The position numbers were made by a program, and so were the translations under genes. A stretch of 13,770 nt of DNA from Richelia sp. UBA3308. GTDB taxonomy: Bacteria; Cyanobacteriota; Cyanobacteriia; Cyanobacteriales; Nostocaceae. Under the pieces are notes generated by a model, which worked only from the letters and a program-made list of their open reading frames with translations, did no database searches and was not told the origin of the DNA. The stretch covers positions 9,469 to 23,238 of the forward strand of contig DESS01000238.1 of the NCBI GenBank assembly GCA_002361335.1, read 5' to 3'. This document shows, piece after piece, positions 1 through 6,832 of the stretch. Each line of letters begins with the position of its first letter. The first letter of the stretch is position 1.

Positions 1-5
1 ATCAA

Positions 6-38
6 ACTTCTTACTTCTTACTTCTTACTTCTTACTTC
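6..38. repeat. Heptamer tandem repeat (STRR), ACTTCTT type
   Basis: Four perfect copies of ACTTCTT plus a partial fifth lie at the very start of the window. Short tandemly repeated repetitive sequences with a seven-base unit are a known hallmark of heterocystous cyanobacterial genomes. Nothing coding overlaps it. Confidence 0.85.
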
Positions 39-560
39 CGCGTTCCCCGTAGGGGTTCCCGAAGGGTAGCGGTACTAGTACTCCACAAAGATTACAATGC
101 GCGGGGTTAATTCTCCTCCTGCTTACCCCACCCGGCAATTTTGGTGTGGTGAACCACTAGGGGAACCCCTGGGGAGAACGGGGAAGTCTCAAGGTAAAAG
201 CAATTCAAAAGTCAACTAGAAATATTTATATTTGTAAATCTCCATACATCAAAATAAATTTATAGATGTTAAGCAAAAGCTTAATGAAAAAAAATCTTTC
301 AAAATAGAAAAATATTGCCCGAAAATATGTAGAATAGGAAAACAAACCACTACTAGAAATCGAAGAATTTTTAATCAGCAAAATTCGACCTTAATTTTTG
401 TTTAATCAGTCAATCAATGCCAGGATGCTGGGATTTACCCTCTTCGTTGACTAAGTATGCCTGAAGTGCAGTACGTTAGGATTTTTGACCTCGTTGAAAG
501 TAGTTACTCCGCATACCATTCTTAATCCAAAATCTCAAATTTTTTCGGAACCTCAACTGA
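39..560. other. Non-coding repeat-rich stretch
   Basis: No credible gene is visible. The first part (about 40-180) is GC-richer and holds short palindromes such as CCCC-GTA-GGGG near 46-56 and AGGGG-AA-CCCCT near 160-171, which look like dispersed intergenic repeats. A piece GCGGTACTA near 69 recurs near 2616. The rest (about 190-560) is AT-rich with no recognisable promoter, RNA or operator that I can defend. Confidence 0.5.
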
Positions 561-668
561 TACAGCAATTTTAAGTTAAATGAAGTAAAGTACTATATTA
601 TAACAAATTTGTGGTAAAAGCATCCCTGCCCGAGGGAATCTACCGGCGATCTTATTAAAATTGCTGTA
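561..668. mobile_element. MITE-like element with 14-base perfect terminal inverted repeats
   Basis: The 14-base sequence TACAGCAATTTTAA (561-574) is perfectly mirrored by TTAAAATTGCTGTA (655-668). The 108-base unit has no coding capacity. If the outer TA pair is read as the target duplication, the inner ends (563 and 666) fit the TA insertion habit of IS630/Tc1-type elements; that assignment is inference. The element ends 100 bases before the hupW start, so it may contribute promoter sequence. A 21-base stretch inside it (579-599) recurs inverted at 11858-11878 with one mismatch. Confidence 0.65.
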
Positions 669-768
669 AATCTGTGACTATCAAGCTGTCTTCTTCATCT
701 TCAATTGATTTATTCTTAACCAAACTATTTTCCGATAAACGCCATCGCAATTAGAACAATGATTATAG

Positions 769-1254
769 ATGACGAATCAACAAAAAAATCTCACCATAAT
801 TGGTTGTGGAAACCTCAACCGTAATGATGATGCTGTAGGCGTGATTATAGCCCAACGCCTACAACGTTATCTTGCAGCATATCCTCATCCCGATGTGAAA
901 GTTTACGACTGCGGAACAGCAGGGATGGAAGTAATGTTTAAAGCAAGAGGTAGTAAGCACCTAATAATTATTGATGCGAGTTCGACTAATTCCGAACCAG
1001 GTGCTGTATTTAAACTTCCGGGGAAAGAATTAGAAGCTTTACCCGTAGCCAGTTATAATTTACATGATTTTCGCTGGGATAATGCGATCGCTGCTGGAAA
1101 AAAAATCTTTAAAGATGATTTTCCCCTTCAGGTGACGGTTTATTTAATTGAAGCAGCAAATCTTGATTTTGGTTGGGAGTTAAGCCATCCTGTGAAGCAT
1201 TCTGCTGACTTCGTATTTGAACAAGTTAAAACAATCATTGGACACAACTACTGA
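769..1254 (+). CDS. hupW: [NiFe] hydrogenase maturation endopeptidase (uptake type)
   Basis: The 161-residue product belongs to peptidase family M52 (HybD/HupD/HoxW), which clips the C-terminal tail of the hydrogenase large subunit once the NiFe centre is in place. Visible hallmarks are the N-terminal strand and loop IIGCGNLNRNDDAVG (residues 10-24, metal-ligand acid at 20/21), IIIDASS with Asp69, and NLHDF with His99. These match the three nickel ligands known for E. coli HybD. Length is normal for the family. HupW rather than HoxW is chosen because in Nostoc/Anabaena genomes a hupW gene lies on the opposite strand just beyond the nif-fdxH cluster, as here; that is context, not proof. The ATG at 769 has no clear Shine-Dalgarno; an ATG at 760 is out of frame. 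It is convergent with the next gene, 16 bases apart. No hydrogenase structural gene is in the window. Confidence 0.85.
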   Translation: MTNQQKNLTIIGCGNLNRNDDAVGVIIAQRLQRYLAAYPHPDVKVYDCGTAGMEVMFKARGSKHLIIIDASSTNSEPGAVFKLPGKELEALPVASYNLHDFRWDNAIAAGKKIFKDDFPLQVTVYLIEAANLDFGWELSHPVKHSADFVFEQVKTIIGHNY

Positions 1255-1270
1255 GAGTTTGCCAGCGGTT

Positions 1271-1645
1271 TTAAGCTGATTCTTCTTGATAAACAGACAA
1301 TTCATCCACCCTCATCTCAAAAGGCATTCCTTGAGTACTAGGGGGACAAACGCGAATTTTGGCACTACTAGCAATAGTATTTAGTAATGATGCCATTGAT
1401 ACCATTTTTTGTAAAATCCGCCAGTTGGTTACTTGATCCGGACATTCAATTACCAAAGTCATCGCAGAAGTATGAGTAGTTACATACCAGCGACACACAG
1501 ATAGTAAATCTCTAATTTTGCGATCGCAGTTCTCATAAAAAAATTTACTTAGAGACTTTTCTAACTGCTGGCGCAACATAATATCTGCCGATGAAGGTTG
1601 GAAATGTCCCAAATCATCATTCTGAAAGAAATACTTATTGTTCAT
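1271..1645 (-). CDS. Conserved-looking hypothetical protein beside hupW
   Basis: A 124-residue soluble protein with no signal peptide, no membrane segment and no motif I recognise. It has three cysteines (in the segments ENCDR, SVCRWY and RVCPP), a basic centre and an acidic end (YQEESA). Codon use resembles the neighbours and a HIP1 site lies within it, which supports a resident gene. It is tail-to-tail with hupW with a 16-base gap, so the two may terminate bidirectionally, but no strong hairpin is visible there. The ATG at 1645 has no clear Shine-Dalgarno. I recall a small unknown gene in the same place in other Nostocales, so a role linked to hydrogenase or nitrogen fixation is possible but unproven. 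Confidence 0.6.
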   Translation of the reverse strand: MNNKYFFQNDDLGHFQPSSADIMLRQQLEKSLSKFFYENCDRKIRDLLSVCRWYVTTHTSAMTLVIECPDQVTNWRILQKMVSMASLLNTIASSAKIRVCPPSTQGMPFEMRVDELSVYQEESA

Positions 1646-2174
1646 GTGTTTTTCTGTCTAGTTGTTCTTTCAAACTCCAATCACAATACCATAAACCCTT
1701 GATTGATTTGTAGCTAAATATTCTATATTTTCTGTTTGCGTAAAATACTGTTATAAAACAATAATCGAAAACAAAAAAAACAGCTAAATATATATTTAGC
1801 TAGAGAATATTTCCTGTAAATCAAATCGAATACTGTCACAACTATTATAATCATATACAATCAAAAAAGTTAGTATATGATATTTAAGCAAACAATAATT
1901 TAACGGATAGATAACCTTTTTATTGCGATTTGTTACCTTCCTTAACTAAATCCTTACCTGCACATAAAGCACAATTAATTTTTCTACATATTTTATAATA
2001 CAAGAATTATTCGTTTTTTTTGTTCAGAACTTAAAAAGTAGAAAGAAGTTAGTGTCATAGATAAACAATTTTTAAACCCTTAGGAAAAAGAAGATTACAA
2101 TACCGTTTGGTAGCTGACAAACCAATTTTATAAAGATCAAAGCAAATACAGCAGTTTGCAAACCATTAATTATT

Positions 2175-2192
2175 AAACTCTTGTGGTACGGG
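2175..2192. repeat. Dispersed 18-base repeat, copy 1
   Basis: The 18 bases AAACTCTTGTGGTACGGG recur exactly in inverted orientation at 11837-11854. In both places the GTACGGG part begins a small hairpin (here an imperfect one with GGCCGT around 2190-2205). It resembles a common interspersed intergenic repeat of Nostocales genomes. Confidence 0.65.
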
Positions 2193-2355
2193 TATCCTGG
2201 CCGTTTATGACGTACCGAACGCCGATGAAATACGCTGTATATATTTGCTGCCATATTTATTTGCTATCTAGAATATGGAGTAGTTGATATCGGTTCAAAC
2301 CTTTATATTGAGCATTTACGCAATTGTCACAAAACTCAGATTGGTGCCGTACTAA

Positions 2356-2384
2356 GCTGTTGTGCATTAAAAATGCACAACAGC
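2356..2384. repeat. Perfect 13-base-pair hairpin
   Basis: GCTGTTGTGCATT (2356-2368) and AATGCACAACAGC (2372-2384) form a perfect stem with a three-base loop AAA. A second stem, GCAAG/CTTGC, follows directly (2383-2397). There is no T-run, so it is not a typical terminator; it looks like the core of a palindromic dispersed repeat. Confidence 0.7.
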
Positions 2385-2472
2385 AAGGCCGTCTTGCTGT
2401 CTTGCACTCATGCTAAAGGGATAAGAATTTTAGCTTTTAAATAATATTTCTAAATATACAACTTAAATGCGT

Positions 2473-2498
2473 AGCAGCTTACAAGCTGCTGAATTTTT
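2473..2498 (+). terminator. Possible intrinsic terminator on the plus strand
   Basis: AGCAGCTT (2473-2480) and AAGCTGCT (2483-2490) can form a short stem, followed by GAATTTTT. The shape is that of a weak Rho-independent terminator reading rightward, yet no plus-strand gene precedes it for 1.2 kb. It may end a small unrecognised RNA or be an accident of the repeat unit in which it lies. Confidence 0.3.
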
Positions 2499-2891
2499 CG
2501 TTTGCCATCAATCGTACTATCACAGCACCCTACAAAAAAAATATGCCAGTTGCGTAAGTTCTGATATTTCAAAACTTTTGAATGCCAAAATGCCGGAATG
2601 CCAGACTTCCGGGGAGCGGTACTAGATAATATTCGCCATGGAAAAAGCAATATCTCACCTTGTTCAATTTATATTTTCAGCTAGACCTATAATAAACACA
2701 AGTAATAAAAAAAAAGAAGTCACTGATACTTTTCTTAGGTAATATAATTATCATGGACCTGTTCATAAGTAGATTTGTAAATTAATATACGATAATTATT
2801 CCCAATATAGCCTTCGAGTATAAAAGATGCTTTTTACCGAAAATTGCAGGCTCAGCAACTTTTCTAAAAACTGGGTTTATTAACAGCTTAA

Positions 2892-2923
2892 TTAATGAAA
2901 ACTCGGCAAAAGATCGCCGAGTT
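2892..2923 (-). terminator. Intrinsic terminator of the CBS-CP12 gene
   Basis: AACTCGGC (2900-2907) and GCCGAGTT (2916-2923) form an 8-base-pair GC-rich stem with an 8-base loop. On the minus strand it is followed by TTTCATTAATT. It lies about 49 bases after the stop codon of the gene at 2972-3577. Confidence 0.75.
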
Positions 2924-2971
2924 AAATCAATGACTAATTACCAAACCAGAAAGCGATTACCGACACATCTA

Positions 2972-3577
2972 TTAACTAAAAACAAAATCTTCAACTTTGC
3001 TTTCTTCAGCAAATTGTTCTCTTGCAGATTTTTCTGGTTTTGGTGCGCCATTAGCAATTGCTTCAGCTTCAATTTTATCCACCAATTTCCAAGCGTCAGC
3101 AGCTTCTAGGGAGTAAACACCATACATACCGCAAATTGAGCGAGCATTAGATATTGCTTTTTGCAACTCTGATTTAAGGAATATGAGTTTTTGCTTGGCT
3201 ACAAAATCACCTTTATTAAGGATATCGGTGACAGAAATAACACCGACTAAATCATCTTGGATAACTGGGGCACGCCAAATATCAGCCTGAGCAAATAAGC
3301 GTGCTACATTTTCTATACTTAACTCTGAATCTATTACGATACAAGGCTTACTCATGATTTCCGAAACGGAAATATTTTGAGGATCTTTGCCAACAGCAAT
3401 TACTTTAATAGTAATATCACTTTGAGTTACAATTCCGTAAGTGTCTTCGGAGGTGGAGGGTTCAACTATTAGGGCACGTAATTGTGTAAGTCTTAATAAT
3501 CTGACTGCTTCTGCGACAGTAGCTGAACTATTAATAGTTGCTACGTTTAAACTCATGATATCTTTTGCTTTCATCAT
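2972..3577 (-). CDS. CBS-domain/CP12 fusion protein
   Basis: The 201-residue product has two CBS domains (about 3-60 and 71-125; markers AKDIMS, GIVTQSDI, VSEIMS, GVISVTDI), which usually bind adenine nucleotides. A C-terminal tail (about 132-201) resembles CP12, the small disordered regulator that clamps phosphoribulokinase and GAPDH. The CP12 resemblance rests on AISNARSICG (141-150) and AWKLVDKIEAEA (162-173), equivalent to the AWDxVEEL core. CBS-CP12 fusions are known in cyanobacteria. Only one cysteine of the N-terminal pair is kept (Cys149; the partner position reads SLEAADAW), and the C-terminal cysteine pair is missing (end VEDFVFS), so the redox switches of classical CP12 should not work here. 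Start: tandem ATGs at 3577; the first has GGAGAG upstream at good spacing. It stands alone with its own terminator. A role in linking energy status to carbon metabolism is inference. Confidence 0.8.
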   Translation of the reverse strand: MMKAKDIMSLNVATINSSATVAEAVRLLRLTQLRALIVEPSTSEDTYGIVTQSDITIKVIAVGKDPQNISVSEIMSKPCIVIDSELSIENVARLFAQADIWRAPVIQDDLVGVISVTDILNKGDFVAKQKLIFLKSELQKAISNARSICGMYGVYSLEAADAWKLVDKIEAEAIANGAPKPEKSAREQFAEESKVEDFVFS

Positions 3578-4320
3578 GACTATCTCTCCAATTTATCTAT
3601 TCAGCAAGCAAGGAAATTAACTGGCTTATTGCTGCTATTTCAATGAAGTCATAGCCGTTAATTGGCTAAATCTTATGCAGGTACTCTGCTATAGTAACGA
3701 GCATGAGATTATATTTTTTCAACAAGGATTTGTCGAGTTCATAAACCTTTATAGAAGGCATTAAATCATTCTTGTATCACAAGAATTTGGCACACTTTTG
3801 GAGAGGATTTACGCTTTATGACCATTACTTGATTCTTTTCAGAGATTTTCAATTATCCGGCAGATTAAAGTATAAGGTCTGAAGATTTAATTGTCTGACT
3901 AGAAAGGTAATGATTACTGTTGGGTAGTTCCTTAATTTATTAGCAACAATTAAGCTTACATACATAGTATCCCTCCTTTGACTTTTAGCCAAGAACAATT
4001 TATAAAACTTCGTAGTCAATATCTGTTTACAAAAAAATAAATAGAATCTAAAGTATTTGAGGTTTTTAATTATTTATAGCTTATTAAATATAATTCAAAA
4101 AAATTATGATAATCTAAAATAAATCTAAAAAAATCTCAAAAATATAACTTAAAATTGAACCTCTAAATATGGGTTTAATTCCCCCGCACAGAGCGGTGCT
4201 TCAATTGGGTTGGGCATTATACCCCATCCTTCAAAAACTTCGGCTCTTCGGCTCTTCCTTCAACATCCGTTTTAATTACTAAATGAAAGCCATAACAAAT
4301 AAAATCAGCTTATTGCTAAT
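3578..4320. other. Spacer upstream of the CBS-CP12 gene
   Basis: About 740 bases with no gene I can support. It must hold the promoter of the CBS-CP12 gene, but I see no convincing NtcA box or sigma-type pair. A short stem TAGCC/GGCTA flanks GTTAATT near 3653. The part 4175-4270 is GC-richer, with a tandem CGGCTCTT, and looks like a dispersed repeat relic. Confidence 0.45.
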
Positions 4321-4364
4321 AAAGATAAATACCGTCCTTGCAAAAGCTTAAGCAGACGGTATTT
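4321..4364 (-). terminator. Hairpin after the methyltransferase gene
   Basis: AAATACCGTC (4327-4336) and GACGGTATTT (4355-4364) pair perfectly over 10 bases around an 18-base loop. On the minus strand it follows the methyltransferase stop by about 57 bases and is followed by ATCTTTATT, a weak T-rich tract. Probably the transcript end, though the long loop and short T-run make it less certain. Confidence 0.55.
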
Positions 4365-4421
4365 GCTGAAAATTTATTTTCAATTAATCAAGTTATAAAA
4401 GCAATTTTTCTTATTAAATAA

Positions 4422-5057
4422 TTATTTTTTACGTGCCACGATGTGAAATATATGCCAATGTTTTTCTTTTCCCAAAGCAGTTTTACCAGGATAGTCTTGT
4501 TCATCAAATAATTCGATATCAAAAGGTGTAAGGAGTACTTCAACCTCCGACACAGTATGATGATTCATTGAAGAATCAGCCGCCCATGAATCATGATTAC
4601 CAAACAAATGACCGCAAAAACGACCGCCAGGAAGTAAACTAGAAACGATTTTGTTCCATAAATCTGAGAAACTCTCTGGGGCACAAAAAGGAAGACTAAA
4701 GCTGGCATTAATTAAATCCACCGATTCTACCAACTGAATATTTTCAAACTGAGCTATACAAGTTTGTAAGAGCGCGGTGTTGATATCAGTACGCTTTAAT
4801 AATCGGCTAATAGCTTCTTTTTCACCATCAATAGCTATAACTTTCCAACCTTGATGCAACAATTCTACTGTGTCTCTACCTTCTCCACACCCTAAATCAA
4901 TCGCTATTCTCCCCCCAGCTTTTCGAGTTTCGCTTTCAAAATTTATTAACGCAGTGAGTAAAGTTTCTCGCGGTGGACGATTCGCAATAGCTTTGTAATA
5001 ATCTGACCAATTACGGGATGAAACTTGATTTTTAGATTGATTGTTTGATTTTGACAT
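4422..5057 (-). CDS. Class I SAM-dependent methyltransferase, TehB-like
   Basis: A 211-residue soluble protein with a Rossmann-type methyltransferase fold. Motif I, IAIDLGCGEGRDT (51-63), binds S-adenosylmethionine; the acidic residue closing the second strand is Asp77 in VIAIDGEK; the post-motif region is LINASFSLPF (115-124); and LLPGGRFCGHLFG (141-153) is the fourth-strand loop. The N-terminal part has NWSDYYKAIANRPPRETL, typical of the TehB/Methyltransf_25-like group. The substrate cannot be told; related proteins act on small molecules or oxyanions such as tellurite, but that should not be assumed. The gene is divergent from mop (131-base gap), so the promoters face each other. There is no clear Shine-Dalgarno before the ATG at 5057. 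Length is typical and nothing appears broken. Confidence 0.75.
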   Translation of the reverse strand: MSKSNNQSKNQVSSRNWSDYYKAIANRPPRETLLTALINFESETRKAGGRIAIDLGCGEGRDTVELLHQGWKVIAIDGEKEAISRLLKRTDINTALLQTCIAQFENIQLVESVDLINASFSLPFCAPESFSDLWNKIVSSLLPGGRFCGHLFGNHDSWAADSSMNHHTVSEVEVLLTPFDIELFDEQDYPGKTALGKEKHWHIFHIVARKK

Positions 5058-5188
5058 ATTTCAAAAATGAATATCTATGAATTTCAGTGAAGAATAATTG
5101 ATCATCGTGAATAAAGGTTGAGAGTTTTCATGTAAATTATGTCATTTTGATAAAATCAAGGAGCATTTACGGTTGACAACAGAGAAAT

Positions 5189-5398
5189 ATGAAAGTTAGC
5201 GCTCGCAATCATTTAAAAGGAACTGTAAAAAAAATTATACCTGGTATTGTTAATACTGAGGTAACTTTAGAAATCGCACCTGGAGTAGAGGTAGTTTCAG
5301 TTATTACAAAATCATCCTCAGACCACATGCATCTTTCTTTAGGAAAAGAAGCTTATGTTGTGGTAAAGGAAACAGATGTAATGGTTGCTGTTGATTAA
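5189..5398 (+). CDS. mop: Molybdate-binding Mop domain protein (molbindin)
   Basis: The 69-residue product is a single Mop/TOBE-like domain. It has the diagnostic N-terminal SARNHLKGTV (4-13), a middle VNTEVTLEIAPGVEVVSVIT (21-40) and the C-terminal KETDVMVAVD. Molbindins assemble into hexamers that bind molybdate or tungstate in the cytoplasm and may buffer or deliver molybdenum. A single-domain Mop next to a nif cluster fits the molybdenum demand of FeMo-cofactor; that link is established for related loci but inferred here. The SARN motif directly after the first Met-Lys-Val fixes the ATG at 5189. It is the only plus-strand gene between hupW and the end of the window and is divergent from the methyltransferase. 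An imperfect hairpin with CTTGC/GCAAG follows at 5406-5432 without a T-run. Confidence 0.88.
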   Translation: MKVSARNHLKGTVKKIIPGIVNTEVTLEIAPGVEVVSVITKSSSDHMHLSLGKEAYVVVKETDVMVAVD

Positions 5399-5688
5399 AA
5401 AAAAGCGGCTTGCTTATCAAAATGCAAGTCCCATGATGATCAAACTATTAATATTAATTATTAAAAGCTCTGCATGTTAAATTTTAATGGGATTTCGACC
5501 CAATTTGAATGAATAAATCAAAAAAAAGTTATTCAGTACATAGGGTAGCTAAAAGTATTGATAAAAAGCTTGAAATCCCTAGTAAGAAATGTTACTAGCT
5601 TTATAAATTACCTTGATAGTAAATAGTATTTTTTATTCCCAATTCCTTTTTTTTATTATTTTTATAGCATACTAAGTACCGATAAGTC
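5399..5688. other. Spacer between mop and the fdxH terminator
   Basis: No gene is visible. Besides the weak hairpin after mop, CTAGTAA (5579-5585) and TTACTAG (5592-5598) form a 7-base-pair stem with a six-base loop. The rest is AT-rich with long T and A runs. Confidence 0.45.
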
Positions 5689-5718
5689 AAAAAAAATCAT
5701 AGCTAATTAAAGCTATGA
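5689..5718 (-). terminator. Strong intrinsic terminator after fdxH
   Basis: On the minus strand TCATAGCT (5718-5711) pairs perfectly with AGCTATGA (5704-5697) around the loop TTAATT, followed at once by eight T residues (5696-5689). It lies about 42 bases after the fdxH stop codon and marks the end of the nif-hes-fdxH transcription unit or units. Confidence 0.88.
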
Positions 5719-5759
5719 CTCAAAATTTAGACAAAGGTAATAATTAATAAATTAAAACT

Positions 5760-6059
5760 CTATACCAAATAAGGTTCTTGATGGGTTTTAATTGTACAGT
5801 TGGAACGAGGATAGGAGACACAAAGTAAGGCAAATCCTTTTGACATTTGCTCGTCATCTAAAAAGATTTGATCGGATTGATCGATTTCACCTTCAGTAAC
5901 TTTACCAACACAGCTCGAACAAGAACCTGAAGAGCAACTGAAAGGTAATTCAATTCCGGCTTCTTCTGCTGCTTCTAAGATTGTGGTTTCTTCGTCAACT
6001 TCTATTGTAGAGTCTAAATCTTCCTTTTTGTTAATCAATCTAACTTGATAACTAGCCAT
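5760..6059 (-). CDS. fdxH: Heterocyst-type [2Fe-2S] ferredoxin
   Basis: A 99-residue plant-type ferredoxin that passes electrons to nitrogenase reductase in heterocysts. The four cluster ligands are Cys42, Cys47, Cys50 and Cys80, giving the exact C-x4-C-x2-C-x29-C spacing. The adjacent lysines at 11 and 12 (10 and 11 in the processed protein) are the FdxH hallmark linked to interaction with NifH, and the sequence MASYQVRLINKK is nearly identical to the Anabaena protein. The start at 6059 is chosen over longer in-frame possibilities (open to 6173) because it gives the family N-terminus and has AGGAGA eight bases upstream; the longer version would translate a tandem repeat. It is last in the cluster, with a heptamer array in front and a strong terminator behind. 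Confidence 0.96.
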   Translation of the reverse strand: MASYQVRLINKKEDLDSTIEVDEETTILEAAEEAGIELPFSCSSGSCSSCVGKVTEGEIDQSDQIFLDDEQMSKGFALLCVSYPRSNCTIKTHQEPYLV

Positions 6060-6067
6060 GTTTCTGT

Positions 6068-6072
6068 TCTCC
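6068..6072 (-). promoter_or_regulatory. Ribosome binding site of fdxH
   Basis: GGAGA on the minus strand, eight bases before the ATG at 6059. It settles the start against longer in-frame alternatives that begin inside the upstream repeat array. Confidence 0.8.
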
Positions 6073-6093
6073 TCAAACGACATATAAGTGTTA

Positions 6094-6226
6094 GTTGATA
6101 GTCGATGGTTGATAATTGATAGTTGATAGTTGATAGTTGATGGTTGATGGTTGATGGTTGTTCCACTAACCACTAAACACTAACTAATAATCACTAACCA
6201 CTAACCACTAACTACTAACTACTAAT
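6094..6226. repeat. Two-part heptamer array between hesB and fdxH
   Basis: On the plus strand about ten units of GTTGATA/GTTGATG (6094-6163) pass directly into about nine units of CACTAAC/TACTAAC (6164-6226). The period is strictly seven bases. The array fills nearly the whole 170-base hesB-fdxH spacer, ending three bases from the hesB stop codon. fdxH is known to have its own promoter in Anabaena; if so here, it must lie in or upstream of the repeats. Confidence 0.9.
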
Positions 6227-6229
6227 AAT

Positions 6230-6604
6230 TTATTGATTGCAAGGTACACCGTTAGGGGTACAATCACCTGCTTGAAATGACTTACCACAACCGCAGGTGT
6301 TGGTTGCATTGGGATTAGTAAACTTAAAACCGCTTTCCATTACGCCTTCTATAAAATCGATTACCATTCCTTGCAATAACGGCGCACTTTTAGCATCAAC
6401 ATAAATAGTTATGTTGTCTTGTTGAATCACCAAGTCATCTGAAGCCGGTTTGCTTGTGATGTTCATTGCATATTCGTAGCCGTTACAACCACCATCTTTA
6501 ACTGAGACACGGATACCTTTAGCTTTTTGATGTTTATCTGTTGCAGTCTCTTGTAAAAATGAACTTAGGCGTTCTGCTGCTTTTTGTGTCAAACTAACTG
6601 TCAT
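6230..6604 (-). CDS. hesB: A-type Fe-S carrier, HesB/IscA family
   Basis: The 124-residue protein is a HesB/IscA-type scaffold or carrier of iron-sulfur clusters, of the nif-linked class. The three conserved cysteines are visible in DGGCNGYEY and in NTCGCGKSFQAGDC. The C-terminus extends beyond the usual IscA end (AGDCTPNGVPCNQ), as in Anabaena HesB. The start at 6604 (MTVSLTQKAAERL) matches the family N-terminus and has GGAGG four bases upstream; a longer frame from 6694 adds 30 unlike residues and is rejected. It follows hesA with a 228-base gap, larger than the other spacers in the cluster, so a separate promoter is possible. Confidence 0.93.
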   Translation of the reverse strand: MTVSLTQKAAERLSSFLQETATDKHQKAKGIRVSVKDGGCNGYEYAMNITSKPASDDLVIQQDNITIYVDAKSAPLLQGMVIDFIEGVMESGFKFTNPNATNTCGCGKSFQAGDCTPNGVPCNQ

Positions 6605-6607
6605 GGA

Positions 6608-6613
6608 ACCTCC
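6608..6613 (-). promoter_or_regulatory. Ribosome binding site of hesB
   Basis: GGAGGT on the minus strand just before the ATG at 6604. It decides the start in favour of the 124-residue protein rather than the 154-residue reading. Confidence 0.8.
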
Positions 6614-6832
6614 GTAGTCTTTGATAATGGTTGTTTTGCCGGGATTGATCGAAAATTTATGAAAGGCGATACTGAAATTTGGATTTATGTTCAATCTATG
6701 TAAAATCCAAAGGTAAAAGCGCTATTTTTCAACTGCGTCAACGAAGGCTGGGCAATAATTAAATTTATATGCCCGACTACTCACCATTCACTACTCCCAC
6801 TACCTCACCTGGAAATATTGGGTTGGCAAGTA

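Larger units (their letters stand above)
2316..2557. mobile_element. MITE-like repeat unit with imperfect inverted ends
   Basis: The left end TTACGCAATTGTCA (2316-2329) is matched at 12 of 14 positions by the reverse complement of TGCCAGTTGCGTAA (2544-2557). The 242 bases between have no gene but hold two strong hairpins. A third copy of the end motif, TTACGCAATTGGCA, lies at 11940-11953. The pattern fits a short non-autonomous transposable element or a relic of an insertion sequence. No clear target duplication is visible, so the call is tentative. Confidence 0.4.
1646..2891. other. Long AT-rich spacer with dispersed repeats
   Basis: About 1.25 kb without a credible gene. Short open frames near 2072-2254 and 2450-2650 (-) run through repeats and lack codon structure. 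The stretch 1650-2070 is very AT-rich and featureless to me. From about 2170 to 2620 there is a cluster of repeat sequences listed separately, and an additional small hairpin, CCGGAA (2593-2598) with TTCCGG (2607-2612). No tRNA or rRNA was recognised. Confidence 0.5.

Noticed and set aside
655..760. NtcA-type box (GTA-N8-TAC) before hupW.
   Set aside because: The nearest candidate, GTAAATCTGTGACT, lacks the TAC half and has no well-placed -10 element.
2072..2650. Minus-strand frames at 2072-2254 and 2450-2650.
   Set aside because: They cross dispersed repeats and hairpins, lack ribosome binding sites and show no protein-like composition or family resemblance.
6060..6173. An extended fdxH frame starting at 6173 (38 extra residues).
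   Set aside because: The extra part is translated heptamer repeat; the family N-terminus and a good ribosome binding site place the start at 6059.
6605..6694. An extended hesB frame starting at 6694.
   Set aside because: GGAGG before the ATG at 6604 and the family N-terminus MTVSLTQKA support the shorter form.
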